A stretch of 20,453 bases of DNA from a virus. Below the pieces are notes generated by a model. The model was not told the DNA's origin, searched no databases, and saw nothing but the letters and a program-made list of their open reading frames with translations. Position numbers and translations under genes: made by a program. The DNA is taken from IMG/VR virus record IMGVR_UViG_3300009086_000125, positions 1 through 20,453 of that record; one strand, written 5' to 3'. This document shows positions 1 to 9,479 of this stretch, in pieces (position 1 is the stretch's first letter; every line of letters starts with the position of its first letter).

Positions 1-3000
1 ATATGTTCCAGAGTTTACAGCCTTCATTTTATCTAGTCCAAAGTTCTGTACTGCATACTTACGCATTACGAACTCTCCTGGAGTAAGCATTGCTGGAACT
101 GTGTCTGTGCCCCTGGCAAATCCCCCAGCTGCAAAATATTTTGGAACCATTCCACCAGATGATAACGGTATTGAATACTTTTGACCTGGGTATATCAGGT
201 TGGGGTTGCTACCAATAATAGACTTATTGGCATTATAGATCTTCTTCCACTGTGAGGCAGAACCATAAAACTTTTTGGCAATTCCAGATAGCGTATCGCC
301 ACTCTTTACGGTATATGTTTTTGTAGTAGGCTCTGCAGCTTCTGGTGCTGGGGTCTGCGTAGGCGTTTCTGCTGGAGTTGGCTCAGTCGGTGTAACTGCT
401 TCTGTAGTGTTGTCACTAAGTATCTTATCTGCATCAACAGTGATAGAGGCAGATCCATCTTCACCTATAGTTAGGTCTACGCCTTCGATGGCATTAAATG
501 CATCTATGAGTGACTGCTTATATGCATCAGTTTTTGTTATAGCTGCATCTATGTTACCCTCAATAAGTGACCATGCTGTTGCACTCTTGCCAAGATAGTC
601 TAGCTCTTCAATCCGAAGGTCTCTGGCTTCCTCTGCAATCGTAAGCAATCTTTGATTTGGTTCTATCCTTGACTCTTCAATTTCGGCAATGTTTTTGGTT
701 AAAGTTTCAATTTCTGATTCTATCTCTTTTTTGGTTAGAGTCTTTTCTATCTGCTTTCCAGTCTCCTCATCCCATACTTTGAATGTAATCTTTAGGCTTT
801 CTAGTTCTGCCTTGCGAGCCTTCTCTAGGTTTGTTGACTGTGCATCTCTTGCTCTCTCAGCCCGAAGCTTTCTCTCTTCCCTCTGTGCCTTTGCTGCTGC
901 TGCTAGGTCACCAGAAGCAAGAGCATCTGCTACATCTAGCTGTGCCCTTGATTGCTCGACTAGTGCCTGGTTTGACTCGTAGATACTGTCTAAAGCTTCC
1001 TGCCTTTGATCATACTTATCATTTATCTTTGACTCTTCTTCAGAGATTAAAGATAGTCCGTACTGGTAGTCATCTAGAACTACCTGGTCTTTTGCAATTT
1101 CTTGCTGAGCTAGCTTAATTGCATCTAATGTGTCCTGGTTATCTGCGGTAAACTGTAACTGTATTGCATTTTCCTGAGAACTAAAATAACCCTGAATCTT
1201 ACTAAACTGTTCCTTTAAGTATGAGGTTCTGCCCTCTGGCGTTGATAGCTTTAACTCTAGAGACTTTTTCTCAAGTACGTCAAAGTCTTTTACCAACTGC
1301 TGGACTTCTTCTGAGCTTGCAGCGGTTGCAATACTAAATGCTAGCTGAGCATCCTGTGCCACTTCAAAGGCGTCTGCCAAAGACATTCCTGCGGCACGAA
1401 GCTTTGTGATAGCCTTAAACTGCATATTTACATCTGACAACCCCTGCCTTAACGAAAGCTGGAAGTCTCCAATAGTTACTTCAGAGAATGCCTTGGCCAT
1501 AGCTTTTCCAGCTGAGGTTACCTTGACAACCCCATCATTAATCGATACAAAAGTTTTTCTGGTTTCTTCATCTAGACCATTGATGTAATCAATGAACTCT
1601 CTGCCATAGCCAGCTGAAACAAGCTTTTGGTCAAAGCCCTTAAAAATTTCAATGTTCTTAGTTCCTCCAAGAACCCTCTTCAATTCTCCTACTCCACCAG
1701 CTGCATTGATTGCTGCATCTCTAACCTGCTTTAGTCTAGTAAGAATGCTCTCAAATGGGTCTTGCTTTTGTGAGCCGTTGGAAGGTGTTGGTGATGGATC
1801 AGTTTCTTCTGTCCCGCCAACATTTTGCTGTTTGCCCTTTTGGACTTCGTATGCAGCTGCTTGATCAGAGTACTCTCTCATAAGGTAAGCTTGGTCATAC
1901 TTCTCTAGCTCATAGCCCCTTCCTGTGGCTAATAGATATCTTTGCACAGAATTCCAGTCTCCAGTTGCTACGAAGTCTACGAAGACTGAAGCGGAACCAA
2001 TCATTCCCTCTCCGAACAAAGTATCCCAGTTGTCAATTATAGCTTGTAGGCTTGGATCTTGCAAATCTTTGTTAAAATTAACCAAGAAGTCTTTAGACAT
2101 TGTCTCTGGCATACCTTGAATCAGCTTGACCATGTCTGTAACTTCTTGAAGGGTGTTTGTGTTTGATGACGCAGTTAAATCAATATTAATGCCATACTCT
2201 TTATTCATATTGGCTATTTGAGACAATGCCTCTACTTTGTTTTCATAGTCTTCGTCTGTATCGAATTGAGCTGACAGAGAGAACTCTTGAAGATATGTGG
2301 ACATTCCAGCTTCATCAAGACCTGACTTTATAAGTAGGTCCATCAACTGGCCGCCTGCAGCTGTCCCCTTTTCTTCTACAATTAAATCAAATTTTCTTTT
2401 AACAGATGCGTCCGTCTTGTCTAAACCAAGAAGCATGTTTACGGCATCAATGCTGAGATCTTTCGATGCGAAAGAAAGCTGCAAGGTTGTGTAGAATTCA
2501 GTGTCATCTCCAGCACTAAAGGCTTCGGATGCGGCATCATTAAGTCTTGATACTGCATCTTCTGCAAATACTCGTAACGGATTGTCCTCTTCATATCCAG
2601 ATAATACCGATGACTTTATAGCATCGCCAAATACCTTGGAGTCAAACTCATCCTTATAGCCAACAATGACGTCTAATGACTTTGAATTAGCTGCTAGCAG
2701 GGCATCAGTATCTCTTTTTCTATCAGCTATTAGAGAGTTTAGTTCATTTTCTAGCTTAGTTCTTTTTTCAACATCTGAGGTTGCAGTAATTTGGTTCTTT
2801 AAATCATCTTCTCTAGTTTGGTATTGAGAGTTTAGAGAATCTAAGAGTTGTTGGTTCTGCTGTACCTGATTTATTCCAAGAGCTATTGCTGCTGATTGCA
2901 ACTCTGCAGTTTGTCTAGTTTTTTCCAAAATAAATTCTGGGTCAAGGTCTGATATGTCAGAGTTATCTGCACCAATTGCAAAGCCAAACCCATCTGCTGC

Positions 3001-6000
3001 CCAACCTTCTAGTCCTGCTACAAAGCCATCCCAGCCACCTCTTGCATAGGCAATGTCTCTATCTACGGCGTCTTGAATTCTCTTGCCAGAAATTGCATCT
3101 TTGATTTTACCCGACAATGCTTCTGGATCAGTCGCTAGAGCTACAGTATCTGATAGACTTTCTAAGGATTGTTGTTGGATTTCTAGCATTACCCTGAGAG
3201 GATTGTTTATTAGGTCTGTGCCATTTGGACCAGTAATGCTAATTACCGTGGCTGCCACATCTGCAGCAAAGCTGTAGTCATTTAGCTCTGTGCCTATGGC
3301 AGATGCAATACTTGCTGCCTCTCCAGATGTTAAAATGCCCTCTGCCAATCCAACAGAAAGCTGTCGGCCAATCGCTGCTGCTGCGTCTGACTTTGAAAGA
3401 CCCTGGGAGATTAGAGTGTCTATGTCTCCTAGCAGGTTTTGCCCCGCCTCTGATTCTAAGTATGTTTGACCATATTTTCTTTGTGCGTTTGTATCTCCAG
3501 CTAGCTGGTCTTCTTGCTCTCTTCTTCTGGACTCTGTAGCTGATACACGGCCAGTTGCCTCTGACATAGCTATTAGCTTTGAGGTGTTCATAGTTAAGGC
3601 GTCGCCAAACTTCTTGCCGTCCTCCCTAGCCTTATTCATCATCTCATTATATTTCATGAATGCGAATACTCCTAGCCCAACTACTGCCACTAGAGCAGCT
3701 ATTGGTGCACTAAGAGATAACAAAATCGGACCAATCATTGCAAGTCCGCTTGCAATTGGAACTATAGACTGAGCAATCTCTCCAACTTGACCACCCATAC
3801 CAGATGCAACACCAGCACCCATTGCAACCATTCCTGCCAAACCAGCAACCCTGCCTGCACGAGATACACGCTTTTGAGCTTTAGATTGCTTTGTTAGCTT
3901 TTTGTATGCCTCTCCAGTCATTGGAGTTCCGTCTGGATTGGTTACTACATTTCCGTCTTTATCATAAGCTAAAGGCTGTGTTCCTGGAACATCCGTTCCA
4001 ACCTCAGCAACCTGCTGTCGCTGATTTGCAAGCTCTCTCTTACTTCTATCTAGCTGTGTTTCTCCAGCTATATCTGCAATACCATCCATGCCAGCATTTT
4101 TACGCATAGTGTCTGCAAGAATACCGCCATACTTTGTCTTACCCAGAGCACCGTCCATAAGAGAGGTTTCAATCTTTCCTACGATCTTGCCACCGATGCC
4201 TGAAAGCTTTCTCTTTGCTGTTCCGCCAATAGATAGGTCAGCGTCAGACAGCCCGTCTACAATATTATTTTGCATTGATGGCAGCCCCATCCTTGCTGCT
4301 GCTTCATCTGAAATACCGCCAGAAGGAGCTGTAGGTGAGGTTGGGATTGTTGGTGGGCCATAACCGTTCGAGGAATTTAGGCCAGCATCGAAGTTGATCT
4401 TATACTCTCTAGCATCATCTGCACCATCGGGACCAGACAATGGATGAGGACTGTTACGGTCTCTAGCATACATGTATGGATCTTCAGATTTTGCCTCTAC
4501 CTGTCTTCCAAATTCTTTTGCGTACAGGTCTGCGTCTGTGGTGGCATCCGCTACTGGCTGAACAGATGGGCCATTCAACTTATCTAATGATCTTGTTCCT
4601 GTTTCAAAGGTTCCGCCTGGAACAACATGTTTGCCAGCACCTACCGTAAAACTATTTGTCCTAAGCTTACCAGACGACTTGGTCCTTGCGACTGCGATGT
4701 CGGTGCCCGTAGCAAAAACTTGAGGCCTACCAGCGGTTTGCCTTAATTCTCCCTCTCCAGATGCTACTATGTCCTCGTAAAATGCTTCTGCAGAACCTGC
4801 AACCTTTCCAGCTGATGTCTTTATATTTTGAACACCGACTTGACGTGCAGTAACTGGCATAGAAGATCGTGCCTTCATTCCAGCAGCCACGTCCTGCCTT
4901 GCTTCATTTCCAGATGTAGCAAACTCGTTTATAACTGTGTTGGTCACATCTGCCATTAGCTGATCTAGCCAACCAGTGACTGATTTATCAATGTTTCCGT
5001 TGTCTATAGCACTTGCTATTCTTTGACCAATCTCAACATCTAGCTGTGATACTGCAGCATCAATTGCTGCACCAGAGCCCATCTGTCCTGCTGCCTGTGC
5101 CCTAGAAGAAACATTCTTAAACCCCTCTCCAGAGTTCTTGTCCCACTCAGAGGTGAACTCCTGTGAAGACATTCCAGTGCCTCTGGCTTTTTGATTTAGG
5201 GTTGTGGATTTTGTTGCGGTTAAGTCAGACAGGACTATGGTTGCTTCTAGCAGTCTGTCTGAGAATGTAGAAATTCTTGGGAATATTTTATCTAACTCGG
5301 CTAGAATTGCTGGAGTTTTTGCCATTGGCATTGACATGTGCGTCTCTTGCATACCAGGGGTTCCCTTTGCAAACCCAGGAATGTTGTCAGAGATGATCCC
5401 CTGAATTAATGGACCATATTTTTTTGCCCTATCTGTAGGAATAACAGCTTCTCCAGGAGAAAGCATGGCTGGCACTATATCTCCAGCACCCTTTGGACCA
5501 GGAACGCTAAATATACCACTAGCTAGCTTTAAGGGGTTTCCCTTTGGATCTACAAGCCCAGTGGTCCTACCCATTGTCCTGCCAGTTGCAGATGAAATAT
5601 TGTATGAGCTAGCGGCTGCGTTTGCTGCCTGATATGCCCCTACAAGATTATAAAGTGCTCCTGCTTCAGAAGTAAATATTTGAGCTAGCTGAGCATGTGT
5701 CTGACCCAAAGATCCTGCAACAGCAGCAGCCTCTAGCTGTTCTTGTGTCATGTAGCCTAGCTCCATTGACACTCCAGAGGATGCACCAGACAAAGAAAGC
5801 ATTACGCTTCTTACAACACCAAAACCTTTTATTAGGTTCGCTACACCGTTAGCTAGTAGACCAAAAGTCATTAGCGCTACTGGGGCAATAAGTCCTAGTA
5901 CAGCAATTGCTCCAATAACAAATTGCTTGACTCCAGCATCCATATTGTTAAATTGCTTTAGCAGCCCATTAGCAAACTCAATGATAGGGGTTATTAGCTT

Positions 6001-7551
6001 TATGAATTCTTGGCCCAGTGGAACCAGAGATGCCTTTATGTCTTCTAGTGACTTTTGGAACTTGTAGGCTGGCGAATCTTCTACACGCTTTAGCTCTCTC
6101 TCGGAGAGGATTGCTAGCTCTGCTGCGGTTGCCCTTGAAAGATCTAGAACTCTTTGTGCCTGAGTACCCTCGGCAATAACGTTCTGGAACAATGTTGAGA
6201 TACGGGAGAACTGGAACTTTCCAAACAACTGTTCGATGGCTTGGGCTCTATTTAGTGGATCTAGCTTGTCTAGAGCCTGGGCAAAGCCAATAACTGTTCC
6301 CTTAAGATCTCCAGCATTAGCCTCTACGAGACCCTTGACATTTATGCCAAAACTTGCAAGCATGTCAGAGGACTGCTTAGTAGGATTAATAAGTGAAGCA
6401 AGACCAGACTTTAGCGCATTGGCACCCTCGGAAGCATTAATGCCACCTTCACGCATGGCGGTCAGGAAGTATGCTAGATCTTCTACGTCTCCACCAAGCT
6501 GCTTTACAACAGGACCAGCCTTTGGAATAGCAATGGTCAAGTCTTCGATTGCTGTAACTGTTTGGTTTTCTACAGCGTTTAGGAAGTCTATCTTAGATGC
6601 TAGCTCTTCTGTGGAAACTCCAAAAGCATTTGTTAGAGAGATTGAGGTCTTTAGGGCTTCGGACTGTTCTACCCCACCAAGAACAGCAAGCCTTGTTGCT
6701 TCTACAACCTGGGCAGTAAGAGCTGCACCCATCTGACCCATTGCAGCGGCTTCGGCTGCCAGATCCATGGTGTCTTTAACTGCAATGCCATACTTGGTGA
6801 ACTCAGAAGCTAGTCTTTGGATACTATCCACCATCTTGTCAGTTTCTGCTGCTGTGGTGTTTAGCTCCCCGTAGACCCTCTTAAACTTTATTACTGCATC
6901 TTCCATCTCCATGAATGCTTTGCCAGCAGTGGATGCCATAATAGAAAGTGGTAGGGTGAAACCAACCATAAGCTGGCGACCAGCCCACTGGGTGTTTTTA
7001 CCAAAGTTTAGAAGATTTGTAGAACCTTGCTTTAAGAGCTGATTAAAAACTTGCTGCTTTTGAGCAGCCATTTGCATCTGGGTTCCCAGATTGTTCATAT
7101 CAAGGGATAGGGGCCTTACCTTGATTGCTTCAATTGCTCCGTTGGCATCCCGACCCATTTTTATATATTGGGTCTGAATGGTCTTTACCCGTTCACGAGC
7201 AACTTTGTCAATTGTATTAAATTCATTTTTGAACATGCTACTAAAGCTTTTAGTAGATGCCATACCGTACTTAAAGTACTGGCCCATTGAAAGCTTATTT
7301 TTTTCCAGGGACTCTGTGAATGAGTCTGCTGTACTTTTTACATTACTTAAGCTTGCAGAAAATTGTTTTGTAGAGTTTATAGAATTTATTAAATTCTTAG
7401 ACATGTTGTCTGACATAGCAGCATTTGCTGCACTACCAGACGTTCTTAAGGACTGATGAAAGGCCGATATCTGACTTTGTAGGGCTTTGATTGACGCCAA
7501 CGCACTGGACGTATCAATATTAATCCCAATATTGGTTTCAATATCAGCCAT
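1..7551 (-). CDS. Tape measure protein, giant, C-terminus beyond the window
   Basis: Sets tail length and is ejected ahead of DNA. I translated the frame from ATG 7551 to base 1 (2517 codons); spot checks near 5040, 4440, 3660, 1980 and 1020 found it in phase. Start: [16 protein letters not shown] at the N-terminus, preceded by GAGGT 8 bases upstream. Residues about 185-465 resemble the TP901-type tape measure core ([32 protein letters not shown]). Hydrophobic helices lie near 540-580 and 1265-1300. Long charged helical stretches occur near 1540-1620 and 2135-2340. A LysM domain spans about 2411-2462, and the motif VPAMLxPGE occurs twice. At about 1.5 angstrom per residue, 2517 residues imply a tail of at least about 375 nm if mostly helical. 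It follows the two chaperone genes, as expected. No peptidase or lytic transglycosylase motif was recognised in the visible part. Confidence 0.96.
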   Translation of the reverse strand, partial: MADIETNIGINIDTSSALASIKALQSQISAFHQSLRTSGSAANAAMSDNMSKNLINSINSTKQFSASLSNVKSTADSFTESLEKNKLSMGQYFKYGMASTKSFSSMFKNEFNTIDKVARERVKTIQTQYIKMGRDANGAIEAIKVRPLSLDMNNLGTQMQMAAQKQQVFNQLLKQGSTNLLNFGKNTQWAGRQLMVGFTLPLSIMASTAGKAFMEMEDAVIKFKRVYGELNTTAAETDKMVDSIQRLASEFTKYGIAVKDTMDLAAEAAAMGQMGAALTAQVVEATRLAVLGGVEQSEALKTSISLTNAFGVSTEELASKIDFLNAVENQTVTAIEDLTIAIPKAGPVVKQLGGDVEDLAYFLTAMREGGINASEGANALKSGLASLINPTKQSSDMLASFGINVKGLVEANAGDLKGTVIGFAQALDKLDPLNRAQAIEQLFGKFQFSRISTLFQNVIAEGTQAQRVLDLSRATAAELAILSERELKRVEDSPAYKFQKSLEDIKASLVPLGQEFIKLITPIIEFANGLLKQFNNMDAGVKQFVIGAIAVLGLIAPVALMTFGLLANGVANLIKGFGVVRSVMLSLSGASSGVSMELGYMTQEQLEAAAVAGSLGQTHAQLAQIFTSEAGALYNLVGAYQAANAAASSYNISSATGRTMGRTTGLVDPKGNPLKLASGIFSVPGPKGAGDIVPAMLSPGEAVIPTDRAKKYGPLIQGIISDNIPGFAKGTPGMQETHMSMPMAKTPAILAELDKIFPRISTFSDRLLEATIVLSDLTATKSTTLNQKARGTGMSSQEFTSEWDKNSGEGFKNVSSRAQAAGQMGSGAAIDAAVSQLDVEIGQRIASAIDNGNIDKSVTGWLDQLMADVTNTVINEFATSGNEARQDVAAGMKARSSMPVTARQVGVQNIKTSAGKVAGSAEAFYEDIVASGEGELRQTAGRPQVFATGTDIAVARTKSSGKLRTNSFTVGAGKHVVPGGTFETGTRSLDKLNGPSVQPVADATTDADLYAKEFGRQVEAKSEDPYMYARDRNSPHPLSGPDGADDAREYKINFDAGLNSSNGYGPPTIPTSPTAPSGGISDEAAARMGLPSMQNNIVDGLSDADLSIGGTAKRKLSGIGGKIVGKIETSLMDGALGKTKYGGILADTMRKNAGMDGIADIAGETQLDRSKRELANQRQQVAEVGTDVPGTQPLAYDKDGNVVTNPDGTPMTGEAYKKLTKQSKAQKRVSRAGRVAGLAGMVAMGAGVASGMGGQVGEIAQSIVPIASGLAMIGPILLSLSAPIAALVAVVGLGVFAFMKYNEMMNKAREDGKKFGDALTMNTSKLIAMSEATGRVSATESRRREQEDQLAGDTNAQRKYGQTYLESEAGQNLLGDIDTLISQGLSKSDAAAAIGRQLSVGLAEGILTSGEAASIASAIGTELNDYSFAADVAATVISITGPNGTDLINNPLRVMLEIQQQSLESLSDTVALATDPEALSGKIKDAISGKRIQDAVDRDIAYARGGWDGFVAGLEGWAADGFGFAIGADNSDISDLDPEFILEKTRQTAELQSAAIALGINQVQQNQQLLDSLNSQYQTREDDLKNQITATSDVEKRTKLENELNSLIADRKRDTDALLAANSKSLDVIVGYKDEFDSKVFGDAIKSSVLSGYEEDNPLRVFAEDAVSRLNDAASEAFSAGDDTEFYTTLQLSFASKDLSIDAVNMLLGLDKTDASVKRKFDLIVEEKGTAAGGQLMDLLIKSGLDEAGMSTYLQEFSLSAQFDTDEDYENKVEALSQIANMNKEYGINIDLTASSNTNTLQEVTDMVKLIQGMPETMSKDFLVNFNKDLQDPSLQAIIDNWDTLFGEGMIGSASVFVDFVATGDWNSVQRYLLATGRGYELEKYDQAYLMREYSDQAAAYEVQKGKQQNVGGTEETDPSPTPSNGSQKQDPFESILTRLKQVRDAAINAAGGVGELKRVLGGTKNIEIFKGFDQKLVSAGYGREFIDYINGLDEETRKTFVSINDGVVKVTSAGKAMAKAFSEVTIGDFQLSLRQGLSDVNMQFKAITKLRAAGMSLADAFEVAQDAQLAFSIATAASSEEVQQLVKDFDVLEKKSLELKLSTPEGRTSYLKEQFSKIQGYFSSQENAIQLQFTADNQDTLDAIKLAQQEIAKDQVVLDDYQYGLSLISEEESKINDKYDQRQEALDSIYESNQALVEQSRAQLDVADALASGDLAAAAKAQREERKLRAERARDAQSTNLEKARKAELESLKITFKVWDEETGKQIEKTLTKKEIESEIETLTKNIAEIEESRIEPNQRLLTIAEEARDLRIEELDYLGKSATAWSLIEGNIDAAITKTDAYKQSLIDAFNAIEGVDLTIGEDGSASITVDADKILSDNTTEAVTPTEPTPAETPTQTPAPEAAEPTTKTYTVKSGDTLSGIAKKFYGSASQWKKIYNANKSIIGSNPNLIYPGQKYSIPLSSGGMVPKYFAAGGFARGTDTVPAMLTPGEFVMRKYAVQNFGLDKMKAVNSGTY
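52..108 (-). other. Second VPAMLxPGE motif of the tape measure protein
   Basis: Residues about 2482-2500 contain [19 protein letters not shown], preceded by [16 protein letters not shown]. This is the usual C-terminal tape measure motif (glycine-rich, then D-x-(I/V)-PAML-x-PGE-(F/Y)-V). It follows the LysM domain directly. The copy near residue 690 is about 1790 residues upstream, so the motif is duplicated within one protein. Confidence 0.75.
166..321 (-). other. LysM peptidoglycan-binding domain inside the tape measure protein
   Basis: Residues about 2411-2462 of the tape measure read [20 protein letters not shown], then an [10 protein letters not shown] helix and an [14 protein letters not shown] end. 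This is a full LysM signature: YxVxxGDTLxxIA start, NxxxI middle and GQxLxIP-like end. LysM modules bind N-acetylglucosamine-containing glycans. A proline, threonine and glutamate-rich linker ([20 protein letters not shown]) sits immediately before it, as is common for LysM modules tethered to a larger protein. The likely role, by inference, is to anchor the ejected tape measure tip in host peptidoglycan. Confidence 0.93.
5428..5484 (-). other. First VPAMLxPGE motif of the tape measure protein
   Basis: Residues about 690-708 read [19 protein letters not shown], followed by [21 protein letters not shown]. Glycine-rich sequence plus D-x-(I/V)-PAML-x-PGE is a recurrent motif of phage tape measure proteins, normally seen towards the C-terminus. 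Here it sits in the first third of the protein, just after the first hydrophobic region. Its exact function is not known to me. Confidence 0.7.
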
Positions 7552-7574
7552 TCATTAGTACCTCGTTTTGTGGA

Positions 7575-7898
7575 CTATTTGCCCAAGTTACCTACCACGG
7601 AGCTATCCGACATCTTAATGCCAGAGGCTTCCTCTACAATCTTATAGACTGTTGGTAGGTCGATGTTGTCTTCCAACGCTTTGATGTCTCCAGCTAGCTC
7701 TGGCTTGTACTGCTCCATAGCAATCTGAACACACTCCATTAGAAGATTCATTGACTTGTCATTATCATCAGCTACTGCTGCGATGCCCTCGAACTTCTTC
7801 ATAAATGAGCGAAGTAAGGAAATCTTTAGTGGACGAACTGTAAGCTCGGTTCCATCAATTAGCTTGATGCTTTGTGATTCATTGACTGTTGTAGCCAT
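7575..7898 (-). CDS. Short tail assembly chaperone, paralogue of the upstream gene
   Basis: A 107-residue protein located between the long chaperone and the tape measure gene. It matches the first ~95 residues of that chaperone: both share LIDGTEL near residue 13, PLKI-x-x-LR-x-FM-x-KFE near 23-37, and LPT-x-YKI-x-x-x-A-x-GIK near 81-95. This corresponds to the N-terminal (gpG-like) domain of tail assembly chaperones, which coat the tape measure before tube polymerisation. It ends at GNLGK-stop with no C-terminal extension. The start follows AGAGG with a 5-base gap after GAGG, and an extended -10 lies upstream. Only 23 bases separate its stop from the tape measure ATG, so a frameshift extension like lambda gpGT would have to run into the tape measure gene. 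Function is inferred from homology to its neighbour and from position. Confidence 0.85.
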   Translation of the reverse strand: MATTVNESQSIKLIDGTELTVRPLKISLLRSFMKKFEGIAAVADDNDKSMNLLMECVQIAMEQYKPELAGDIKALEDNIDLPTVYKIVEEASGIKMSDSSVVGNLGK

Positions 7899-7934
7899 CT
7901 ATTCCTCTTCTCTATAACCAATATGGTCTTATTA

Positions 7935-7943
7935 ATTATACCA
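7935..7943 (-). promoter_or_regulatory. Extended -10 promoter for the short chaperone and tape measure
   Basis: The minus strand reads TGG-TATAAT in the 56-base gap between the two chaperone genes. The TGn extension is perfect. The hexamer at 17-base spacing upstream is AAGCAA, not a -35 consensus. The predicted start is near 7928, giving a leader of about 30 nt that includes the AGAGG ribosome site. Confidence 0.6.
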
Positions 7944-7954
7944 CAAAGGGGATT

Positions 7955-8650
7955 CTATTGCTTGGTCAAATCAGTGTAATCTAGGCCCAAACCTATGCCA
8001 AATCCAGATTGTTGAGCCTTATAGCCTTGGAATGAAGTGATGTCATTAGGGTCATTGGTCTTACCGCCACTAAATACCCTGGCCTTCATCTCTTCCCAAG
8101 CATTTGCATTGCTGTTACCAGTCTTTTCGTCTAAGTCTATACCCTGAATCGCTGCCAAGAATTTTTTCTGCTGATAGTCAGCTTCGTTTTGACTCTCCAG
8201 TATTGCTATTAGCTCAGGCATGGACAGTGAGGTTTCTAGCTCCTCGTAGTCTTTCCAGATACCCAGCAAAAAAGCACGGCTTTCAAGCTTAGCAAGATCC
8301 AGTGTTTCCCAGGAAGATCCGCTCTGCGTTGCCTGCTCTTTTACGCCCTCATCATTTTTATCAGCATCTACTTTTATTCCAGCTGCAACATCAAGTATCT
8401 TATATATGGTTGGGAGGTTTACACTGTCTTCTAGATCATCTATTGTTTTTATTGATGGATAGTACTGCTTCATCGCTACCCTGGCACACTCTGCTAGAGC
8501 AGACACCGCTTCTTCATCTCCAGATGCTTTTTTTACATCTTCAAACTTTTCCATAAACTCACGAAGGTATCTAATCTTAAGCGGAGTAAGATATAGCTCT
8601 GTTCCGTCTATTAGTTCTATGATTCCAGTGTCGTATATTTTACTTGCCAT
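7955..8650 (-). CDS. Long tail assembly chaperone in a single uninterrupted frame
   Basis: A 231-residue protein. Residues 1-95 form the N-terminal chaperone domain (IIELIDGTEL, LTPLKIRYLREFMEKFE, LPTIYKILDVAAGIK). Residues ~113-231 form the extension that other phages usually add by programmed frameshifting: LESRAFLLGIWKDYEELETS, then SMPELIAILESQNEADYQQ and KFLAAIQGIDLD, ending in a glycine-rich tail. Such proteins bridge the tape measure and the tail tube subunit. Here both parts lie in one continuous frame. No Shine-Dalgarno precedes the ATG. Instead a TGG-TATACT element places the predicted transcription start on the A of the ATG, suggesting leaderless expression. It is separated from the major tail gene by a strong terminator. 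Lies in the canonical position upstream of the tape measure. Confidence 0.9.
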   Translation of the reverse strand: MASKIYDTGIIELIDGTELYLTPLKIRYLREFMEKFEDVKKASGDEEAVSALAECARVAMKQYYPSIKTIDDLEDSVNLPTIYKILDVAAGIKVDADKNDEGVKEQATQSGSSWETLDLAKLESRAFLLGIWKDYEELETSLSMPELIAILESQNEADYQQKKFLAAIQGIDLDEKTGNSNANAWEEMKARVFSGGKTNDPNDITSFQGYKAQQSGFGIGLGLDYTDLTKQ

Positions 8651-8656
8651 CTTACA

Positions 8657-8665
8657 AGTATACCA
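8657..8665 (-). promoter_or_regulatory. Extended -10 promoter giving a probably leaderless chaperone mRNA
   Basis: The minus strand reads TGG-TATACT-TTGTAAG-ATG. Counting the last hexamer base as -7, +1 falls at 8650 or one base before it, on the start codon. There is no ribosome-binding site between promoter and ATG. The first T of TGG is also the last T of the preceding terminator's U-tract, so the two elements share a base. The -35 region would lie inside the terminator stem. Confidence 0.6.
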
Positions 8666-8702
8666 AAAATAAAACTGCCCCGACCGAAGCCAGGGCAGTT
8701 TT
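8665..8702 (-). terminator. Strong intrinsic terminator after the major tail protein gene
   Basis: The arms AAAACTGCCC (8671-8680) and GGGCAGTTTT (8693-8702) pair perfectly. On the minus strand the inner TGGC and GTCG also pair (two wobbles) around a UUCG loop closed by C-G, giving a 14-bp stem capped by a cUUCGg tetraloop. TTTT-A-TTTTT follows. The plus strand also has a T-run, so it could work in both directions. It lies 27 bases after the major tail stop codon. Confidence 0.92.
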
Positions 8703-8729
8703 TATTAAGTTATTTGTAGATGCAGTCTA

Positions 8730-9395
8730 TTAGACAGCAGCGGCTGGGATTACTCGGTCTACGATCTTACCGTATGAACCAGAAGAATCTGGTAGTAGAC
8801 GGAAAGAAACCTCGAACATTGTAGCCTCGTCACGCTTAGCGGATACGGTTACGTTCTCGATTGATAGAGCACGGTAAGCAGTGTAGATACGCTCAATGCT
8901 TGAGCCAGCCTCACAGTCACCCGTACCAGGACCAACTGCAACAAGACCACGCTCAACTGGACACTCACCTAGGTTACCAGATGCAAGGTTAAGAGAGGCT
9001 GAGCCTGTTCCTAGTCCTGTAACACCAGTAATAGCCTCGTCCCAGTCAGCTGTGTTACCAGCGATGGCTAGAAGTAGGTTCTCTAGAGTTGCCTCAGCGA
9101 AAGCTGTGTTCATGTTTACGGTCATACCCTGCTTGTATAGCTTTGCAGCGTCAAGTACCTGGTCAACCTGTACCTCACCGAAGTCAGGCTGGAAGACTAG
9201 TTCTAGACCGTTCATTGTGTAACCAACGTTACGATATCCTGCACCGAGTGTTTCATCGGTCAGGGTTTCACGGTAGGATGTGCCGTCTGTTGAATAATCT
9301 GGAAGATCCGTTGCTGGATCAATAGCTCCAGAGTATGCAAATAGAGCAGCTGCACCAACGATGATCTGTGCTGAATCACCACGTGTATATGCCAT
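8730..9395 (-). CDS. Major tail protein (tail tube subunit)
   Basis: A 221-residue protein beginning MAYTRGDSAQIIVGAAALFAYSG, typical of siphovirus tube proteins in which an N-terminal strand precedes a compact beta fold. It contains GYTMNGLELVFQPDFGEVQVDQ near residues 58-80 and an ALSIENVTVSAKRDEATMFEVSFRLLPD strand region near 172-200, and ends DRVIPAAAV. Its place between tail terminator and tail chaperones is that of lambda V-type proteins. The start has a strong site (GAGGTG, 7 bases from ATG) and a TATACT element upstream. A strong terminator follows. Both fit a highly expressed product. Base composition is noticeably richer in G and C than in neighbouring genes, as is often seen for abundant phage proteins. 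Assignment rests mainly on position and fold style. Confidence 0.88.
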   Translation of the reverse strand: MAYTRGDSAQIIVGAAALFAYSGAIDPATDLPDYSTDGTSYRETLTDETLGAGYRNVGYTMNGLELVFQPDFGEVQVDQVLDAAKLYKQGMTVNMNTAFAEATLENLLLAIAGNTADWDEAITGVTGLGTGSASLNLASGNLGECPVERGLVAVGPGTGDCEAGSSIERIYTAYRALSIENVTVSAKRDEATMFEVSFRLLPDSSGSYGKIVDRVIPAAAV

Positions 9396-9448
9396 ATTAA
9401 TTCACCTCTTTTGTTTGATTAATAAAAGGGCGTGTTTCCTCATTTACA

Positions 9449-9454
9449 AGTATA
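9449..9454 (-). promoter_or_regulatory. Candidate -10 element for the major tail protein gene
   Basis: The minus strand reads CTG-TATACT-TTGTAA; the TG is one base out of the TGn register. The string GTATACTTGTAA is identical to that at the long-chaperone promoter. The predicted start is near 9442, leaving a leader of about 47 nt with GAGGTG ahead of the ATG. No -35 box at 17-base spacing (TTAAAT). Confidence 0.45.
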
Positions 9455-9460
9455 CAGCAC

Positions 9461-9479
9461 TTTTAAATATTATTTAAAA
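9461..9479 (-). repeat. AT-only perfect inverted repeat at the end of the tail terminator gene
   Basis: TTTTAAATA, a one-base centre, then TATTTAAAA: a perfect 9-bp palindrome overlapping the stop codon of the 180-residue gene and lying just upstream of the major tail promoter. With only A-T pairs it would be a weak terminator at best; it could equally be an UP-like AT-rich element or an operator. Function unknown. Confidence 0.4.

Noticed and set aside
275-7456. Many plus-strand open frames of 60-166 codons opposite the tape measure gene
   Set aside because: They are antisense to one continuous minus-strand frame with clear tape measure sequence; their translations are low-complexity and lack ribosome sites.
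8355-8359. Run of five A (minus strand) in the long chaperone as a frameshift site
   Set aside because: The context is not a canonical X-XXY-YYZ heptamer, and the normal frame is already complete; a -1 slip would only end a few codons later.
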